Shown: positions 49,396 through 61,803, numbered from the stretch's first letter. The stretch is 64,000 nucleotides of DNA from a bacterium (GCA_030427205.1 JAUHXC010000017.1:62001-126000), one strand, 5' to 3'. Made by a program: numbers and translations. The notes: a model not told the origin generated them from the letters alone.

Positions 49396-52300
49396 ATGTC
49401 AGTCCAGACCGAGGCCTTGCGCTGCCCGGCGTGCGACCATCGCGAGGTCGCGCCGGTGGGCGCCCGCTGCCCCCGGGACGGCAAGGTGCTCGTCGTCGAC
49501 GACGGCCCGGCCGACCCGCTCGTCGGGCGGACCCTCGACGGTCGCTACGTCATCGTGGGGCTGCTCGGCCGCGGCCGGGCCGGGCGCATCTACCGGGCGC
49601 TCATCCTCGCCTCGGGCCGTGAGGTCGCGCTGCGGGTGCTGCGCCCGGCGCTGGCCCGCGGCGCCGGTCTGGCCGACCGACTCTCCAAGGCCGCCCCGCG
49701 ACTGGCCACCGTCGATCACCCCGGCGTCGTGGTGCCCTTCGCCAACTGGGTCAGCGCCAACCTGCACTGCCAGGCCACCGAGAAGGTGCCCGGCGGGGCC
49801 CTCGAGACCCTGTTCGGCGCCGACCCCCGGCGGTGGGTGCTCGTCACCGCCGAGATCCTGGCCACGCTGGCCGCCGCCGCGCGCAAGGGGCTGGTGCACC
49901 TGCACCTGACCCCGCAGAAGATCCGCATCGTCGAGCTGCCCGACGGCGGGTTGCTGCCCCGGGTGCTCGACTTCGGGCTGTCGAAGGTCCAGCTCTCGGT
50001 GTGGCAGGCGCTGGGCGTGCTCAGCCCGCTGGCCCGCAAGTTCATGGCCCCCGAGCTCGCCGAGACCGACGGCGATACCCGGGCCGATGTCTACGCGGTG
50101 GGCCAGCTGTTGTGGTGGATGATGACCGACGGCCGGCCCGACGAGCCGGAGCGACGTCAGGCGACCCCGCCGGGGTTGGCCGCCGTCGCCCGCCGGGCCA
50201 CCGCCGACGAGCCCGGCGAGCGCTATGCGACCGCCGACGAGATGCGGCGGGCGCTGCTCGCGCTCTTGCGCACCCCCGAGGCGCTCTGGCGGGCCCCCGA
50301 CGACGACGCCGAGACCCAAGCGAGCATCCGGGTCGCCTGCACCGCGTGCGCGTGGTCGCTGCACGGGCCGGGGCCGGCGTTCGACACCGCGCTCGACCGG
50401 CTCGTCGACCGGCTCGTCGACGAGGGCGATCTGGAGGCCGGCCGGGCGCGGGTCTTCCGCCGGCTGGTGGCCCGCTCCGACGTCCTGCTGTGCGAGACCC
50501 CCGATACCCCGCCCCACGTGGCCCGCATCTGCCCGGCGTGCGGCTCGGCCCATTCGGTGCGCCTGACGGCCATCGGCGCCATGGCGCACTGCGTCACCTG
50601 CGGCTATCGCCTGCCCGAGAGCAAGCTCGACGCCGTCGTGCCCCAGCGCTCGGCGCTGCGCGGCGCGGCGGCGTTCAGCCCGGCCGACGGCACGCTGCTC
50701 ATCGAAGAAGGCTCCATCTCCGCGCGCCTCGAAGCCGGCGACCTCGGGGTCCCGCTGCCCCGCCGCCCGGCCTCGTTCCACTACGCCGGCAACCTCGACG
50801 CGCCGCTGCGGGTCACCGTCTCGCCGCGCCATCCGCCGGCCCTGCCCGCCGGCTTCGTCTACTGCGGCCTGCTCGACGGCCCGCCGATGCCCGACCGCAC
50901 GCCGCGCCCGCTCGTCGAGCCGGGCCACGTCGCCGAGGTCGACCTGCGCGGCTGGCCGCCGGCGCTCGACGACCCCGAGGGCGCCCGCTACGGCGTCGTC
51001 TTCGAAGGCCGCGGCGCGCGCCGGGTCTTGCGCACCTTCACCATCCGCCCGCTGCCGCGGGTCAAGATCTCGCTGGTCTTCGAAGGCGAAGCCCCCCGCG
51101 AGATGGGCCAGTCGCTGCTCACCGTCGCGCGCGGCGCGCCGTTCAGCCTGACGCTGATGGCCGACGCCACGCTGCCGCCGCTCGAGGGCATCGAGATCAT
51201 CCTCGACGGCCGCGACGAGCAGTGGCGGGTGCCGCTCGAGCTCAAGAGCGCCGAGCGTAAGCAGACCGGCGCCCTGCCGCGCATCCCCGCCGGGCCGGCG
51301 CTGTCGTTCTCCGGGCTCGTGCCGCGCGACCTGCCGGTGGGCCGCGACGTGCGGGTCACGCTCACCGCGCGCTTCCAGCGCACGCTGGGCCAGCTCAACC
51401 TGCTCGGGCGCTGGCGCATCACCGCGTTGTCGGCCTCGGGCACCGAGATGCCCGCTGCGATGCTCGAGCTCGTCGTCGGCGAGCAGTCGCCGGTGCCGCT
51501 CGCCGCCGATCGCGCGGTGCTCGTCGAGCTGCGCGGCGGCGTCGAGCGCACCGTCGGCCTCGAGGTCCGCGCCCGCGATCTGCCCGCCGCCTGCGACCTC
51601 GCGCTGCGGGCAGAGGGCGCCACCGTCGACGAGCGGCTGACCTGCACCCACCGCGAGGGCAGCCTGTCGATCTGGAAGGCGCGGGCCACCTTCGGCCCCG
51701 ACGGCCCGGGGCCGGTGACCGTCTTCCTCGAGATCGGCCGCTCGCGCATCGCCTATCCGGTCACCGTCGTCGCGCCGCCGCGCATCCAGGCCACCGTGCT
51801 GTGGGACGTGCGCGACGAGCTGCCCTTCGTGCACCTGCTCGGCCCCGATCGGCCGATCGTGGCCGCCCGGCCGTGGCCCGGCGCACAGCAGGCCCGGGTT
51901 CACTTGCGGGCGATCGGCTACCCGGTCGACGTCGAGGTCATCGACGCGCCCGACCGCGGCACGCCGACCGATCTGGGCGCGCTGCGGCTCGAGCCGTCGA
52001 CCCATCAGGCGCTGACCCTCGACATCGGCGGTGAGTTGCGCCTGCGGGTGGCCGGCGTCGACGGCGGCGCGCCGGCGATCTATATCGTGCGCCTCGCCTC
52101 GCCGGTCACCGACGTGCAGCCGCTGCAGCTCGTCGAAGGCGACGTGGTGGCCATCGACCGGGTGGTCGCCGGCCACGTCGAGACCCGGGTGCTGCACGTC
52201 TCCAACGCGCTGCCCGAGCCGCTCGAGGTCGCCGCGGTCGAAGCCGAGGGCATCCCGTGGATGCAGATCGTGCGGGCCGAAGCGGCCGGCGGCGGCGCGA

Positions 52301-53658
52301 TCACCAGCCGGCATCCCCAGCGCCTCGACCCCAGCGGCCATACGCCGCTGGTCCTGCACATCGCGCCGCCGGCGGCGCTGCCCGCCTCCGAAGACCCGGT
52401 CGAAGGCAACCTGCTGCTGTGGGTGCCGGGCCTCGCCGCGCCGGTGCGGGTGCCGGTGGGCGTGCGCCAGATCGTCGCCGTCGAGACGCTGCCCGGCCCG
52501 CTGGCCCTCGATCTGGGCGCGATGCGCATCGTCGCCCGGGTCGCAACCCCCGACGGCCCGCAGACCTGGCGTGGACGGCTGGGCCTCGACGAGATGGGCC
52601 GCGCCGATCCGGCCCAGGGCGTGCGGGCCATCGCCCGCCGGCTCAGCCGCGGGTTGGGCATGCGCCCCGGCCAGATCCACCTCGTCTGCCCCACCGGATC
52701 GCCGTTCAGCGAGCGGCAGCAGCTCGCGGTCATGCTCACCGAGAGCTTCGGCGGGGTCGAGGTCGACATCACGCTCGACCAGGCCACCGCCTCGGCGCTG
52801 GGCGCGCTCGAAGCGCAGATCAAGGACGACCCCGACTACGCCACCCAGGAGCTGCTCTCGGTCGACATCGGCGCCCGGACCACCGACATCGCCCGGATCC
52901 AGGCGGCGATGGGCGTCGACGGCCGCTGGCAGGTCTGGGTCCGCAGCCGCGCGGTCAGCCACGACGCCGGCGACAGCTTCACCCGGCTGCTGGCCGACGA
53001 GGTCATGCGCCCGGTCGTCGCCGAGGCGCTGAGCGAGCTGGCCGGCGACGCGGGCAAGAAAGGGGCCTGGTACAGCCGGGCCCGCAGCCGGCGCAATACC
53101 ACCGGCAAGGTGGGCGGCTGGTACGCTCGCGCCCGCACCGGCGCCCGTCAGATGGAGCTGGTCAACGCCGCCGACCACCCCGGCGACCTGCGGGTGGCGC
53201 GCAGCGAGCGGGCCTTCCATCGCATCGTCGAGGGCGTCAAGCGGGCGTTCGGCGAGAACGACGTCGTCGAGCTCGAGATGCTCGATACCTTCCAGGGCGC
53301 GCTCGACGACCTGCTCGTCACCACGCCGCGCGGCCTCGAAGCGCTGACCCCCGAAGCCCGCGAGCGCCTCGGCCGGGTGGAGATCGACCGGGCGGCCTAC
53401 GCCCCGCTGGTCCAGAAGGCCCTCGACGCGCTCTTCACCCGCATCGGCCGGCTCATCGCCGACGGCGGCGTGCAGCGGGTGGTGCTCTGCGGCTACTCGG
53501 TGCACCTGCCGGCGCTGCTCGAGGCGGCCCAGAGCGTCTTCAGCGGCCAGCACCTGCGCATCGTGCCCGAGTCCCTCGCCGCCCGCGGCGCCTTCTGGGC
53601 CGCGTCGGGCAAGGCCGGCGTGCGCTGGGTGGGCGAACCGGTCGAACTCGACGGTTAA
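49396..53658 (+). CDS. Pseudokinase fused to Hsp70/actin-like ATPase domain
   Basis: A 1,420-residue protein. Order: zinc-ribbon (CPACD, RCPRD; 10-27), a kinase-fold domain (about 50-290), a second zinc ribbon (CPACGSAH, CVTCGY; about 375-410), a long beta-rich region (about 430-1060), and an Hsp70/actin-like ATPase half (about 1070-1415: PGQIHLVCPTGSPFSERQQ, LLSVDIGARTTDIARI, RVVLCGYSVHLPALLEAAQ). The kinase has GRGRAG but VALR (Lys replaced by Arg80) and HLHLTPQK (168-175) in place of HRDLKPxN, although DFG (192-194) stays. It is therefore probably catalytically dead. The ATG at 49396 is the best start. No transmembrane helix was noticed. It may act as an ATP-responsive scaffold. Confidence 0.78.
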   Translation: MSVQTEALRCPACDHREVAPVGARCPRDGKVLVVDDGPADPLVGRTLDGRYVIVGLLGRGRAGRIYRALILASGREVALRVLRPALARGAGLADRLSKAAPRLATVDHPGVVVPFANWVSANLHCQATEKVPGGALETLFGADPRRWVLVTAEILATLAAAARKGLVHLHLTPQKIRIVELPDGGLLPRVLDFGLSKVQLSVWQALGVLSPLARKFMAPELAETDGDTRADVYAVGQLLWWMMTDGRPDEPERRQATPPGLAAVARRATADEPGERYATADEMRRALLALLRTPEALWRAPDDDAETQASIRVACTACAWSLHGPGPAFDTALDRLVDRLVDEGDLEAGRARVFRRLVARSDVLLCETPDTPPHVARICPACGSAHSVRLTAIGAMAHCVTCGYRLPESKLDAVVPQRSALRGAAAFSPADGTLLIEEGSISARLEAGDLGVPLPRRPASFHYAGNLDAPLRVTVSPRHPPALPAGFVYCGLLDGPPMPDRTPRPLVEPGHVAEVDLRGWPPALDDPEGARYGVVFEGRGARRVLRTFTIRPLPRVKISLVFEGEAPREMGQSLLTVARGAPFSLTLMADATLPPLEGIEIILDGRDEQWRVPLELKSAERKQTGALPRIPAGPALSFSGLVPRDLPVGRDVRVTLTARFQRTLGQLNLLGRWRITALSASGTEMPAAMLELVVGEQSPVPLAADRAVLVELRGGVERTVGLEVRARDLPAACDLALRAEGATVDERLTCTHREGSLSIWKARATFGPDGPGPVTVFLEIGRSRIAYPVTVVAPPRIQATVLWDVRDELPFVHLLGPDRPIVAARPWPGAQQARVHLRAIGYPVDVEVIDAPDRGTPTDLGALRLEPSTHQALTLDIGGELRLRVAGVDGGAPAIYIVRLASPVTDVQPLQLVEGDVVAIDRVVAGHVETRVLHVSNALPEPLEVAAVEAEGIPWMQIVRAEAAGGGAITSRHPQRLDPSGHTPLVLHIAPPAALPASEDPVEGNLLLWVPGLAAPVRVPVGVRQIVAVETLPGPLALDLGAMRIVARVATPDGPQTWRGRLGLDEMGRADPAQGVRAIARRLSRGLGMRPGQIHLVCPTGSPFSERQQLAVMLTESFGGVEVDITLDQATASALGALEAQIKDDPDYATQELLSVDIGARTTDIARIQAAMGVDGRWQVWVRSRAVSHDAGDSFTRLLADEVMRPVVAEALSELAGDAGKKGAWYSRARSRRNTTGKVGGWYARARTGARQMELVNAADHPGDLRVARSERAFHRIVEGVKRAFGENDVVELEMLDTFQGALDDLLVTTPRGLEALTPEARERLGRVEIDRAAYAPLVQKALDALFTRIGRLIADGGVQRVVLCGYSVHLPALLEAAQSVFSGQHLRIVPESLAARGAFWAASGKAGVRWVGEPVELDG

Positions 53659-53754
53659 CTCCTAATCGCCGTCGCGGCCCGCCGGCGCCGCGCTTGCGCA
53701 GCGCCTGCGGCGAACCCTTGACCGCCGCCGCCCGGCGATCCACCCTGCGCGGCC

Positions 53755-55889
<2,135 letters not shown>

Positions 55890-56056
55890 CCGGGCTCGGC
55901 GGGCCCGGAAGGCCACCGAATGGCCCGCGGGCTTGATTCGCCGGGGCCGGTCTGATATTCCCTGCCGACTTTCGACCGCGGTCCCCGCCCCCGCGGCACG
56001 ATGCGCCGGATCCTTCGGCGTCTACGGGCCGCGGCCGGACACCGAACGAGAATGCC

Positions 56057-56395
56057 GTGAACGAGCTGATCCTCCTCGCCATCAACCAAGAGGGACAAGC
56101 CCCCGGGGGCACCTTGGGGGCATTGATGCCCCTCGTCCTGATGTTCGTGATCTTCTACTTCCTGCTCATTCGTCCGCAGCGCAAGCGGATGAAGGAGCAC
56201 GAAGAGATGATCAAGCGGCTCAAGAAAGGCGATCGAGTCGTGACCAACGGCGGGCTGATCGGCAGCATCCACGCGCTGACCGACGGCGAGCTGACCATCG
56301 ACCTGGACGGCAAGACCAAGGTCCGGGTGGTGCGCAGTCAGGTCAATCTGTACGCCGCCAGCGGCGACGCCGCGCCGGCCGAGAAGGGGAAGTAG
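56057..56395 (+). CDS. yajC: Sec translocase accessory subunit YajC
   Basis: A 112-residue single-pass inner-membrane protein. The helix is LGALMPLVLMFVIFYFLLI; the family signature is RPQRKRMKEHEEMIKRLKKG, then DRVVTNGGLIGSI. It assembles with SecD and SecF at the SecYEG channel. The GTG start at 56057 is in frame; an ATG at 56052 is out of frame. It is followed after three bases by secD. A TGATAT-like hexamer near 55954 could be its promoter. Confidence 0.93.
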   Translation: MNELILLAINQEGQAPGGTLGALMPLVLMFVIFYFLLIRPQRKRMKEHEEMIKRLKKGDRVVTNGGLIGSIHALTDGELTIDLDGKTKVRVVRSQVNLYAASGDAAPAEKGK

Positions 56396-56398
56396 GCG

Positions 56399-58297
56399 AT
56401 GGGACACAATACCCCCCGAGCGCTCGCGCTCTTCGCGCTCGTTGCCGCCAGCGTGCTCATGCTGGTGCCGACGGTCGCCGAATTCACCGCCGAAGACCCC
56501 ACGGTCGAGACGCTGCCCGAGTGGTACACCGACATCTTCGACCAGAAGATGGTGCTCGGCCTCGACCTGCAGGGCGGCATCCACCTGCAGTACAAGGTCG
56601 ACATCGAGCAGGCGCTCAAGCGCAAGGCCGTTCAGATCGCCGGCACCATCGAGGTGCAGATGAAGGCCGAGCGCGAGGTGGATGTCACCGCCAAGCCCGG
56701 CACCGGCGAGACCGTCGACGAGATCACCACCGTCACGGTGGAGTTTCCCGACGAGGCCTCGACCGACAAGCTCGATCAAGAGTTCGTGCAGCGCTACATC
56801 GGCAGCTACGAGGTCGCCGACGTCAGCGGCACCACGATGACCCTGGTCATGAGCGACCAGAGCATCGAAGAGTTCCGCACCGGCGCGGTCGATCAGGCCA
56901 TCGAGACCATCGAGCGCCGGATCAACGCCTTCGGCGTCGCCGAGAGCACCATCAGCCGCCGCGGTGAGAGCGAGCTGGTCGTGCAGCTGCCCGGCATCAA
57001 GGAAGAAGACTTCGCCGCGGCGAAGGAGAAGCTGGCCCAGACCGGGCAGCTGCGCTTCCAGATCGTCGACCGCAGCCCGGCCCAGGCCGAGTTCTACCGC
57101 AAGATCGGGACCCGCAAGCCCGACGCGGCCGCCTGGCCCGAAGAGCTGGCCGGCATCTCGACCGCGCACAAGGTGGTCGCCGTCGGGCCCACCTCGCTGC
57201 GCAGCACGAGCCGCGAGATCATCGAGTACATGGTCAAGGACCAGTACGACGCCGAGCACATGATCGGCATCCAGAGCAGCTTCGGCCGGGTCGGCGACGC
57301 CAGCCTGCGGGAGATCAACAACCTCTCCGAGCTGCAGGAAGACGCGATCAACAAGCTCAAGGGCAACCAGGAAGAGCTGCTCAAGGCGCTCGAAGACGAC
57401 GACGCGATCGTGCCGGTCTACGAGCCCGTCTTCCTCTTCCGCAAGGCCGGCATGAGCGGTGAGAACGTCACCGACGCCTCGGTGGGCTACGACCAGTTCA
57501 ACAAGCCGGTCGTGAACATGGCCTTCGACCAAGTCGACGCCGATCGCTTCTACAAGATGACCCAGCAGTACACCAAAGAGCTGATGGCCATCATGATCGA
57601 CGACGAGGTGTACAGCGCCCCGCGGATCAAGGAGCCCATCCCCGGTGGCCGGGTGCAGATCGAGATGGGCAACGCCGGCGGCACCGCCTTCAAGGAGGCC
57701 AAGGCCCTCGTCGCCGTGCTCAAGTCCGGCGCGCTTCAGGCCCCGCTGCGCAAGCTCTACGACACCCAGGTCGGCCCGTCGCTCGGCGCCGACTCGGTGG
57801 CCGCCGGCCGGCTGTCGATCATCATTGGCTTCTCGGCGGTGGTCGTCTTCATGGCGTTCTACTACAAGGCCGCGGGCCTCGTGGCCAACATCGCCCTGCT
57901 GCTCAACCTGCTGTTCGTCATGGCCGGCCTGACCGCCTTCGGCGCCACGCTGACCCTGCCCGGCATCGCCGGGATCGTCCTGACGGTGGGTATGGCGGTC
58001 GACGCCAACGTGATCATCTTCGAGCGCATCCGCGAAGAGCTGCGGGTGGGCAAGGCGGTGAGGGCGGCGATAGACGCCGGCTACGAGAAGGCGTTCAGCG
58101 CCATCTTCGACGCCAACGTGACCACCGCCATCGCGGCGGTGGTGCTCTACCAGTTCGGCTCGGGGCCCATCCGGGGCTTCGCGGTCACGCTGGGTATCGG
58201 CATCGTCTGCTCGCTGTACACGGCGCTGATGGTGACGCGACTGGTCTTCGACCGCATGTACGGGCGCGGCGCCGAGCCGGCCCGGATGAGCATCTGA
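56399..58297 (+). CDS. secD: Protein translocase subunit SecD
   Basis: A 632-residue inner-membrane RND-type protein. An N-terminal helix precedes a large periplasmic P1 domain (about 30-440) with LGLDLQGGIHLQYKVD, INAFGVAEST, and LVVQLPGI. Five further helices follow (TLPGIAGIVLTVGMAVDANV and IFERIREEL carry the conserved proton-path Asp). It uses the proton gradient to pull exported proteins through the channel. The P1 domain has a 60-residue extra stretch (about 255-320) versus E. coli-like lengths. It sits between yajC and secF. Confidence 0.96.
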   Translation: MGHNTPRALALFALVAASVLMLVPTVAEFTAEDPTVETLPEWYTDIFDQKMVLGLDLQGGIHLQYKVDIEQALKRKAVQIAGTIEVQMKAEREVDVTAKPGTGETVDEITTVTVEFPDEASTDKLDQEFVQRYIGSYEVADVSGTTMTLVMSDQSIEEFRTGAVDQAIETIERRINAFGVAESTISRRGESELVVQLPGIKEEDFAAAKEKLAQTGQLRFQIVDRSPAQAEFYRKIGTRKPDAAAWPEELAGISTAHKVVAVGPTSLRSTSREIIEYMVKDQYDAEHMIGIQSSFGRVGDASLREINNLSELQEDAINKLKGNQEELLKALEDDDAIVPVYEPVFLFRKAGMSGENVTDASVGYDQFNKPVVNMAFDQVDADRFYKMTQQYTKELMAIMIDDEVYSAPRIKEPIPGGRVQIEMGNAGGTAFKEAKALVAVLKSGALQAPLRKLYDTQVGPSLGADSVAAGRLSIIIGFSAVVVFMAFYYKAAGLVANIALLLNLLFVMAGLTAFGATLTLPGIAGIVLTVGMAVDANVIIFERIREELRVGKAVRAAIDAGYEKAFSAIFDANVTTAIAAVVLYQFGSGPIRGFAVTLGIGIVCSLYTALMVTRLVFDRMYGRGAEPARMSI

Positions 58298-58312
58298 GGC
58301 GGGGGGAGAACC

Positions 58313-59482
58313 ATGGAATTCTTCAAGCCGGGCGTACGCTACAACTTCCTGGGCGCCGCCAAGCCGCTGATCATGATGAGCATCGTGCTCGTCCTCGGAT
58401 CGTGGGCGCTGGTCTTCACCAAGGGCCTCAACTTCGGCATCGACTTCGCCGGCGGCACCGAGGTGCTGCTCGCGTTCGAGTCGCCGCAAGACGTCGGCCA
58501 GCTGCGTGATCGCACCGCAGAGGTCTTCGGCGAAGAGCCCGAGGTCGTGACCTACGGGCTGACCGACGAAGGCCGCTACTTCGTGCGCAGCCGGGTGCAG
58601 GGGCTCTTGAGTCAGGCCGAGGTCGACGCCCTGCGCGCGGCGATCGTCGCCGAGCTGGGCGAGCCCGAGCTGTGGGACGCGTCGGACGAGGCCGGCGAAG
58701 AGGTGCGGGTCAAGTTCGGCGAGACCACCGCCGAGACTCGCGACAAGCTCGCCGCCGCGCTCAAGGCGGCCAACCAGCCCGAAGCGGTGGTCAGCGCGCA
58801 GACCCAGGCCCAGAACCCGGTCTACATCCTGCGTATCCCCGGCGTGCGCGAGCAGATCAACCAGGCGATGAGCGCCCAGTACGGCGAGGCCTACAAGGGC
58901 ATCGACCGGCTCGAGTCGGTGGGCTCGGCGGTGGGCAAGCAGATGCGCAACCAGGGGGCGCTGGCGGTGCTCTACGCGCTGCTCGCCATCCTGCTCTACA
59001 TCAGCTTCCGCTTCGACCTGCGCTACAGCCCGGGCGCGGTGCTGGCCCTCGTGCACGACGTCAGCATCACGCTCGGCATCTTTGCGATCACCGGCATGGA
59101 GTTCAACCTGCCGATCATCGCGGCGCTGCTGGCCATCGTCGGTTACTCGCTCAACGACACCATCGTCGTCTACGACCGCATCCGCGAGTCGATCGACATG
59201 GGCCTGGGCAAAGACCTCGTCGAAAACATCAACATCAGCATCAGCGACTGCCTCTCGCGGACGGTGCTGACCTCGGTCACGACGTTTCTCGCGGTGCTGT
59301 CGATCTACCTGTTCGGCGGCGGCATCATCCAGAACTTCGCCTTCGCCATGCTCATCGGCGTCGTCGTCGGGACCTACTCGTCGATGTACGTCGCGAGCCC
59401 GGCGGTCGTCGGTATGGACCGCTACCTCAGCCAGCGGCGGGCCGACGCCGCCGCCGCCGCGAAGCTCACCGCCGAGAGCTGA
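58313..59482 (+). CDS. secF: Protein translocase subunit SecF
   Basis: A 389-residue partner of SecD. Six helices are visible, with KGLNFGIDFAGGTEV near the N-terminus and VGYSLNDTIVVYDRIRES, then MGLGKDL, which carry the family motif and the Asp of the proton path. Length is slightly above the usual 310-325 because of a longer periplasmic domain (about 45-200). The ATG follows GGGGGGAG by a few bases. It lies 15 bases after secD. Confidence 0.96.
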   Translation: MEFFKPGVRYNFLGAAKPLIMMSIVLVLGSWALVFTKGLNFGIDFAGGTEVLLAFESPQDVGQLRDRTAEVFGEEPEVVTYGLTDEGRYFVRSRVQGLLSQAEVDALRAAIVAELGEPELWDASDEAGEEVRVKFGETTAETRDKLAAALKAANQPEAVVSAQTQAQNPVYILRIPGVREQINQAMSAQYGEAYKGIDRLESVGSAVGKQMRNQGALAVLYALLAILLYISFRFDLRYSPGAVLALVHDVSITLGIFAITGMEFNLPIIAALLAIVGYSLNDTIVVYDRIRESIDMGLGKDLVENINISISDCLSRTVLTSVTTFLAVLSIYLFGGGIIQNFAFAMLIGVVVGTYSSMYVASPAVVGMDRYLSQRRADAAAAAKLTAES

Positions 59483-59571
59483 GCCTGATCCGGCGCCCGG
59501 GCCCGGCCCGTCGGCGCCGATCCCCGCGGGTCGTCCGCGGCCCGCCGCGCCCGCGAACGGAGCCGCGCCCC

Positions 59572-61338
59572 GTGCAGACCGTCCCTTCGTCTCCCGCCGA
59601 TACCTCCGCTCGGGCCCCGACCGAGCCGGTCGAGCGCCCCTGGCGGGTCGCCGAGGTCGACGAGGCCCACGCCGCACAGCTCGCCGAGCAGCTCGCGCTG
59701 CCGCCGATCGTCGCTCGCATACTCGCTCTGCGTGGGGTCGAGGCCGCCGAGGCCGAAGCCTTCATGCGGGCCAGCCTGGCCGACATGCCCGACCCGGCGC
59801 TCATGGCCGACATCGACGCCGCCGCCCGGCGCATCGTCGAGGCCCTGCGCGACGGCGAGAAGATCACGATCTACGGCGACTACGACGTCGACGGCGTGAC
59901 CAGCACCGCCGTGCTGTGGCTGTTCTTCCGCGACCACCTCGGCGTCGAGCTGGACTACTACATCCCCCACCGGCTGCGGGAGGGCTACGGGCTCAATACG
60001 GACGCCATCGATACGCTCGCCGAGCGCGGCACCCGGGTACTGGTCACGGTCGACAACGGCTCGTCCGCGGTGAAGGAGATCCGCCACGCCGCCGAGCGCG
60101 GCATGGACACCATCATCATCGACCACCACCAGATCAGCGACCCCGAACCCCAGGCGTTCGCGCACCTCAACCCTCACCGGGGCAGCTGCGGGTTCCCGTA
60201 CAAGGGGCTGGCGGCGGTGGGGGTGGCGTTCATCCTGCTCGTGCAGGTGCGGCGCCACCTGCGTGAAGCGGCGTTCTACAGCGGGCCAGAGCCGCGCCCC
60301 GATCGCTACCTCGACCTCGTCGCCCTGGGCACGGTCGCCGACGTGGCGCCGCTCACCGGGCTCAACCGGGCGCTGGTGCGCTATGGGGTCCGGGTGATGA
60401 AGGCCCGGCCGCGGGTCGGCATCACCGCGCTGCTCGACGTGACCCGCACCGCCATCGAAGGCATCTCGGCCCGGGACTTCGGCTTCCGGCTCGGCCCGCG
60501 GATCAACGCCGCCGGGCGCATCGACGACGCCGCCCGTGGGCTGCGCCTGCTCATCGGCGACGACCCCGGCGAGGCGGCGGCGCTCGCGCAGTACGTCGAG
60601 GGCCAGAACCGCGAGCGGCGGACGATCCAGGCGCGCATGGTCGAAGAGGCCGCGGTCATGGCCGAGAAGGCCGTCGCCGAGGGCTCGCCGGTGCTGGTAT
60701 TGGCCGGCGAAGACTGGCACCCCGGCGTCGTGGGCATCGTCGCGGCCCGCATGGTCGAGACCTTCCATCGCCCGGCGATCATGCTCGCCCGGGACGGCGG
60801 TATCCTCAAGGGCAGCGCGCGCAGCACCGGGGACGTCGACATCAAGCGGGCGCTCGATCGCTGCGCGGCGCACCTGATGCGCTACGGCGGCCACCCGGCG
60901 GCGGCGGGCATGACGCTGCGCGAAGACGCGCTCGAGGCTTTCCGCACGGCGCTGGCCGAAGCGGTGGTCGCGCTGCGTGACGGCCCGCCCGGTCCGCCGG
61001 CGCTCGTCGCTGACGCCGAGCTCGACCTGCAGAGCTTCTCGAGCAGCGACCTCGAAGCGCTGCAGGCGGTGGGCCCCTTCGGCCATCACAACCCGGCGCC
61101 CAGCTTCATCAGCCGCGGGGTGCGCGGCCGGGCCAGCGTGCTGCGCGGCGGTCACCTCAAGGTGTTCACCCGCATCGCCGACGGCCCGTGCGAAGCGCTC
61201 GCGTGGAACAAAGAGCACCTCGCGCCGATGTGGGACGGGCCGGTGGACGTCTTCCACAGCCCGCGGTTCGAGACCTGGCGCGGCCGGCGCAAGGTGGTGC
61301 TGCGCATCACCGACATGCGGCCCTCGCGCCTGCCATGA
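59572..61338 (+). CDS. recJ: Single-stranded DNA exonuclease RecJ
   Basis: A 588-residue 5'-3' exonuclease of DHH type for recombination and mismatch repair. Motifs: YGDYDVDGVTS (motif I), VDNGSS, IDHHQIS (motif III, DHH), HLNPHR, LGTVADVAPL, GPRINAAGR, and the DHHA1 end RYGGHPAAAGM. The GTG at 59572 follows a GGAG; the N-terminal 20 residues are a poorly conserved extension. It lies 89 bases after secF and its stop overlaps the following small gene (ATGA). Likely cytoplasmic. Confidence 0.95.
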   Translation: MQTVPSSPADTSARAPTEPVERPWRVAEVDEAHAAQLAEQLALPPIVARILALRGVEAAEAEAFMRASLADMPDPALMADIDAAARRIVEALRDGEKITIYGDYDVDGVTSTAVLWLFFRDHLGVELDYYIPHRLREGYGLNTDAIDTLAERGTRVLVTVDNGSSAVKEIRHAAERGMDTIIIDHHQISDPEPQAFAHLNPHRGSCGFPYKGLAAVGVAFILLVQVRRHLREAAFYSGPEPRPDRYLDLVALGTVADVAPLTGLNRALVRYGVRVMKARPRVGITALLDVTRTAIEGISARDFGFRLGPRINAAGRIDDAARGLRLLIGDDPGEAAALAQYVEGQNRERRTIQARMVEEAAVMAEKAVAEGSPVLVLAGEDWHPGVVGIVAARMVETFHRPAIMLARDGGILKGSARSTGDVDIKRALDRCAAHLMRYGGHPAAAGMTLREDALEAFRTALAEAVVALRDGPPGPPALVADAELDLQSFSSSDLEALQAVGPFGHHNPAPSFISRGVRGRASVLRGGHLKVFTRIADGPCEALAWNKEHLAPMWDGPVDVFHSPRFETWRGRRKVVLRITDMRPSRLP

Positions 61339-61727
61339 GCCGCCGCCGCCAGCGGCGCCGAGCGAGCGACATCGCCGATGTGCGCCCCAAGCGCGGGCTG
61401 GGCGCCGCCTTCGTGCTGGCGATCGGGCTGGGGCTGGTCATCCTGTACAAGGTCGGGGTGGGGGAGGAGACCGCCGGCTTCATCGCCCAGGTCACCGGTG
61501 ACCCCGAGCTCGAGCTGCCGCCCAGCGTGCTCGACCTGCTCGACTACGGCGCCGACGACGGGCCGGCGGCTCTGGGCAATACGCACCCGTCGGCCGAGCC
61601 CGACGCCGGTCTGCCCGCCGCCGATCTGGCGGATGCCGACCGGCCCGACGCAGGCCCACCCGGCGCCGCGCTCGACGGAACAGCGGTGCCCGACGGAACA
61701 GCGGCGACCGACGGCGCTGCCGATTGA
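61335..61727 (+). CDS. Small single-pass membrane protein
   Basis: A 130-residue protein. A basic N-terminus (SRRRQRRRASD) precedes a transmembrane helix at about 25-42 (GAAFVLAIGLGLVILYKVGV), then an acidic Ala/Pro/Asp-rich tail of about 85 residues (ADLADADRPDAGPP). The ATG overlaps the recJ stop, so it is translated with RecJ. Positive-inside rule: N-terminus in the cytoplasm. No family recognised; the tail has low complexity and may be disordered. Confidence 0.65.
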   Translation: MSRRRQRRRASDIADVRPKRGLGAAFVLAIGLGLVILYKVGVGEETAGFIAQVTGDPELELPPSVLDLLDYGADDGPAALGNTHPSAEPDAGLPAADLADADRPDAGPPGAALDGTAVPDGTAATDGAAD

Positions 61728-61803
61728 CAGCGGGTCCGGCCCCCGGTAGACGGCCCCTTTCGCCCAGCACCTCTTCGCCACCACCTCATCACAGGAGGCG
61801 CCC

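Noticed and set aside
53659-53754. Rho-independent terminator between the pseudokinase gene and queA
   Set aside because: GC-rich stems exist but are mismatched and no T-run follows, so I could not support it.
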